Origin: Gamarada debralockiae
Lineage: Eukaryota > Ascomycota > Leotiomycetes > Helotiales > Hyphodiscaceae
Length of the DNA stretch: 22,981 bases
Assembly (NCBI GenBank): GCA_002803225.1
Contig: NXFV01000434.1
Location: forward strand, 1 to 22,981
Direction: 5' to 3'
Positions 19,397-22,981 of the stretch are shown piece by piece (position 1 is the stretch's first letter; every line of letters begins with the position of its first letter). Position numbers and translations under genes: made by a program. The notes under the pieces were generated by a model. That model did no database searches and was not told the origin of the DNA. It saw only the letters and a program-made list of their open reading frames with translations.

Positions 19397-21289
19397 ATGA
19401 TGTTGTCTCGAGCCTTCCAAGTTCTTATCAGCTTCAGCTTGATAGCTATCTCTCTCGCAACTTCAGCTCACCATGGAGCTCCAAAACCTTCTATCAATGC
19501 CACCCAGGTCATTGAAAGTCAAGAGCTGGAATCGCCGTACCCCTACGAGTTCCCTGTCCTCCAGAACGGCTCACTAGCAGACAGCGGGCAATTCCCAATG
19601 CCATCATGCCACGGCTTCAAGCTCGAAGAAGCTACAATTGACCAGCTTCAGCAAGCGCTGTCCAATGGCACGTTGACCTCGGTGAAGCTGGCGATGTGCT
19701 ATATGAAAAGAATTTATCAGACGGACGGATATATCAGGTATGTTTGCCAGGGCCAAGCTGCTTCCAGATCCTGACGAGAAATTGTAGAGCTATCATGGAG
19801 ATCAACCCCGACTTCCTCGAAATTGCCGATGCCCTCGATGATGAACGCGCTCAAGGCCATATCCGCGGACCTCTACACGGCATCCCATTTCTCGTGAAAG
19901 ACAATATAGGTACAAAGGACAAGATGGAAACAACTGCGGGCTCGTGGATGCTTTTGGGGTCTGTCATTCCAAGAGATGCTCATGTTGTACATCGGCTGAG
20001 GGAATCTGGGGCTTTGCTGATGGGACATGCGACTTTGAGTGAGTGGGCGGATATGAGGACGAATTATTACTCCGAGGGCTACTCTGCAAGAGGAGACCAA
20101 GCACGATCACCGTATAACTTGACTACCAATCCTGGAGGCAGCAGTTCTGGAAGTGCAGGTGCTGTTTCAGGGAACCTGGTGACCTTCGCTTTGGGAACTG
20201 AGACTGATGGAAGTGTTATCAATCCTGCTGAAAGAAATGCTTTGGTTGGAATTAAGCCTACAGTTGGCTTGACGTCTCGAGCTGGGTAAGTCTCAAGGAC
20301 CGCTGCTGAAGTCGTCACTAATATTTGGCAGTGTCATTCCAGAATCTCACAATCAAGACACTGTCGGATGTCTCGCAAGGACTGTCAGAGACGCCACCTA
20401 CTGCCTCGACGGAATCTACGGCATGGACCCCCGCGACAACTACACACTGATCCAACAAGCGCCAGCCGGCGGCTTTGCCGAATTTCTCAGCAACAAAGAC
20501 GCACTCAAAGACGCCAAATTCGGACTCCCATGGCTCAGCTTCTGGCAACTCGCCAGCGCAAACCAGCAGGAGCAACTCCTCGACCTTATCAGTGTTATCG
20601 AATCCGCAGGTGCGACGATAATCAACGGCACCGAACTTCCATATTGGCAGACCATCGTGAGTCCTGATGGCTGGAATTGGGACTACGGCACCACCAGAGG
20701 ATACCCCAATGAGTCGGAATACACATACGTGAAGACGGATTTCTACAACGATATTGCAGCCTATCTCGCAGAACTGAATAACACAGATATTCGATCCCTG
20801 GCTGATATTGTGCAGTACAATATCGACAATATCGGCTCTGAAGGCGGAATACCCAACGTTCATCCAGCTTTCCAATCTGGTCAGGATGGCTTCAACGCAT
20901 CCCTTGCAACAGGGGGTGTAATGGACGATACATACTGGCAAGCTCTCGAATTCTGCCACCGAACCACTCGCGAGGATGGCATCGATGCAGCGCTCTACAA
21001 CAACGGCACTCAACTCACTGCGCTCCTCGTACCTCCCGACGTCGCCCAGACCTACCAAATCGCTGCTCAAGCAGGCTACCCCATGATTACTCTTCCAGCG
21101 GGCATCAATCCGGATACAGGAATGCCGTTTGGATTGGCGCTTATGGGAACGGCGTGGAGTGAGAGCACGCTTGTCAAGTATGCAAGTGCGATTGAGGATC
21201 TGCAGGTGAGCAGTGGGACGAAGTATAGAAGGACGAGTCCGCAGTGGCTTGATTATCAGAGTAAGAATGTGCCGGTTAATAATGTGTAA
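19397..21289 (+). CDS. Secreted amidase-signature enzyme
   Basis: The model is 19397-19737, 19788-20285 and 20332-21289, 598 residues, with introns 19738-19787 (50 nt) and 20286-20331 (46 nt, GTAAGT..TTGGCAG). Amidase-signature enzymes (PF01425) hydrolyse amide bonds with a Ser-cisSer-Lys triad. All three are here: Lys151 (GIPFLVKDN), Ser232 in NPGGSSSGSAG and Ser256 in TETDGSVINPA, at the usual 24-residue Ser-Ser spacing, followed by VGIKPT. A signal peptide (hydrophobic residues ~8-22, likely cut after ATSA at 24) suggests secretion, as do N-glycosylation sequons. The start uses the first of two adjacent ATGs. Length and all motifs look intact. The substrate cannot be read from sequence; these secreted fungal forms probably release ammonia or organic acid from external amides. 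Upstream GATA sites suggest nitrogen control. Confidence 0.93.
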
Positions 21290-22762
21290 TGGATAGGAGA
21301 TTCGACGAGCTGGTTTAGTGAATATAGAGATGTTTCAAATGAATGGGGGACACATTCGCAGAGCCAGTTTTGGCGATCAACAGTGACTGGGTTAAATATT
21401 TATATGAGAGTCTGCTGTTTTCCTTGAATTAATTATTGGGTCTGTTCAATAAGGTCCAGCAAGCCAATTCCAGTGGCCCATCGTTGGAGAGCGCACGTCT
21501 ACAGTCTGCGTGCTACACAGTGAGCATCTACATATTCCTTTCTAGTCTTGGGTTCTTCGGGTGCTGCACTAATACAAGCACAAAGCGCGAGCACTATCGA
21601 CAGGTAACCGCCACAAGATCTTCCGCTACAACACATGTCAAACATTTTAATTTATTGTCGACAGAGCAAATAAACAGGTCTTCCAAGTGGTTACGTCTTA
21701 CTTATGCTTTGAGATTATTGTCAAGCTTTGGAATCTCAACTCTCAGGCATACATATAAAATGTGTTAGATCGAGCCTTTCTAGGGTGTAATAAGGCAAGG
21801 AGAAGGTCTGGCTGTCCTCATGATGACCCCAGGGTTGCTGGAAGTCCCACGACAGTTTCACTACAGCACTCAACTTGCCAAAGTGTCTACAGAGAACAGT
21901 GTGGCTACTTTCGCTACTCAACTACTAGTCAATGTCAGGCTGTTTGGCGTTTCATGTTGTCAGCCATGATTCTGTTTCAATGATTTGGTAGAAAGCCAGA
22001 GTCGAAGGTGTTGGTTTTTGGAAATCGAGATCCCTCTCCATCGATTCTCTCCATCGATTCTCTCCATTGTTTTTTTGAAGTTCATCTACACAAAATTGGC
22101 AAATTCTTCACAACCAAGTCGCTAGCCGCAGGTGTCTCGCAATAGGGATCTCGAGTCTGGAAATCAGTCCTCGTAATATAGCATCACCAAAATTCTAGCC
22201 ACACATATCTATCTCATCCAAGCTCTCCAGCCACCAACCGCCAATCATCTCCCAATCGCATTTCCATTCTTCTACGCATTGCGCTCGCTAACCCACCTTC
22301 GACAATTTTCCGCCCGCCACCAAATCTTTTCAGGGTCCTTCCTGCAATATTTCCGCTTGCAGACTTGGAAATGTGGCTGCAGCCGCATCTGTTCAAAGCT
22401 AGTTCTTCCGCTGAACCTGAATCGTGCTCGTTTGTGAGTAACTTTCAATGGTCCGAAAGGTCGGGATGCTTTTTGTTGGTTATGATGCTTGTGCCTGGAC
22501 TCGGCGAGATTGAGAGGGCAGCTGAATGAGAGAGCGTCGTGATACGCGAAAACTTGTTTTCGTTACACTGCAGAGACATGTTTCTTTTTGAGGGGCGTGA
22601 AGTCATGGGGAAAGTCTGCCAGAGCTGACGTGGGCTCAACGGACGGAGGATGGGACATTTATTCCCTGTCTACGCCTCTCGCCCAAGGCTTGCTGTTAGT
22701 CAACTATTCAATTTACTTCGAAGCTTTGAGCATCAAGTCCAAGACCAGCAGTCTCCAAATCA
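21290..22762. other. Long non-coding stretch after the amidase
   Basis: No gene is supported. The first ~150 bases are probably the amidase 3' end. Short frames on both strands lack motifs, starts with context or splice sites. One 13-base tandem repeat is listed separately (22034-22068). The last ~400 bases are probably promoter and leader of the partial gene starting at 22763. Confidence 0.5.
22034..22068. repeat. 13-bp tandem repeat, 2.7 copies
   Basis: CTCTCCATCGATT is repeated exactly twice (22034-22046, 22047-22059), then a partial third copy CTCTCCATT. It is a small minisatellite in non-coding sequence. Confidence 0.8.
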
Positions 22763-22932
22763 TGGCTCTAATATCTCTCATCCTCTTTGCTCGCAGAATT
22801 TCTAGCCACCATTCGAGCGATGGTGGTGGTGGTTCGGGAGGCGGCATGGGAGGAGGCGTCGTCGCTGCTATCATTGCTTTGATGATCGTTGTCTTCATCT
22901 GTTCTACATCCATGAATACAACAAAGGTACAA

Positions 22933-22981
<49 letters not shown>
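22763..22981 (+). CDS. Partial gene: glycine-rich, single-pass membrane protein start
   Basis: An ATG at 22763 opens a frame that reaches the window edge. The first ~10 residues are hydrophobic (MALISLILFARR). A Ser/His/Gly-rich linker (DGGGGSGGGMGGG) follows, then a membrane helix VVAAIIALMIVVFIC. A possible donor (AAG|GTACAA at 22926) precedes the C homopolymer, so the real gene may continue after an intron. Family unknown. The 3' end is lost at the assembly edge. Confidence 0.5.
22934..22981. repeat. 48-base C homopolymer at the window end
   Basis: Bases 22934 to 22981 are all C. Such a run at the edge is more likely a sequencing or assembly artefact than true sequence, and it truncates the gene starting at 22763. 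Confidence 0.9.

Noticed and set aside
20318..21070. A 250-codon open frame on the minus strand
   Set aside because: It lies entirely opposite the third exon of the amidase, which carries the family match; it has no motif of its own.

Overview
The window reads as nuclear DNA of a filamentous ascomycete (Pezizomycotina). Leotiomycetes is my best guess, held with moderate confidence. The evidence is the many short introns (43-81 nt, GT..CTAAC/CTAAT..AG type) and a gene set typical of these fungi: HET, NACHT-ankyrin, patatin, the fungal DUF6594 family and a secreted amidase. There are no operons, ribosome binding sites or prokaryotic signals, and I recognised no rRNA, tRNA or CRISPR. All gene models were spliced by eye.

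Layout. Bases 1-2120 hold no gene I can support. Bases 2121-5630 are a decayed region: a small TPR-like reading frame, then a long coiled-coil gene broken by stops and frameshifts, then a second frameshifted remnant. Bases 6365-8209 (minus) encode a nuclear-looking protein with a retropepsin-like aspartyl protease fold; three exact-period 120-bp tandem repeats lie in its upstream region. Bases 8954-10063 (plus) encode a five-exon DUF6594 membrane protein. Bases 10526-17165 (plus) hold three consecutive genes whose domains are classic parts of fungal NOD-like receptors and heterokaryon incompatibility: a degenerate retropepsin fused to a shortened HET domain, a patatin-like phospholipase whose second intron has a mutated donor, and a NACHT-ATPase with degenerate ankyrin repeats. 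A short charged reading frame follows. Bases 17632-18878 (minus) encode a TMEM19/DUF92 membrane protein with a GC-AG intron. Bases 19397-21289 (plus) encode a complete secreted amidase with tandem GATA sites and a CCAAT box upstream. The last 1.7 kb is mostly non-coding. It ends with the start of a small glycine-rich membrane protein that runs into a 48-base C homopolymer, probably an assembly edge.

How the genes may work together. The amidase, TMEM19 and DUF6594 genes look like independent genes. The 10.5-17.2 kb block is the biologically interesting part. HET and patatin are common N-terminal effector domains of fungal NLRs, and here they sit as separate neighbouring genes beside a NACHT-ankyrin gene that lacks any N-terminal effector domain of its own. 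Two nearby genes on opposite strands carry retropepsin-like folds, one with an intact DSGA motif and one with the catalytic Asp replaced by Asn. I infer an incompatibility or immune-type locus that is partly decaying; function is not shown by the sequence alone.
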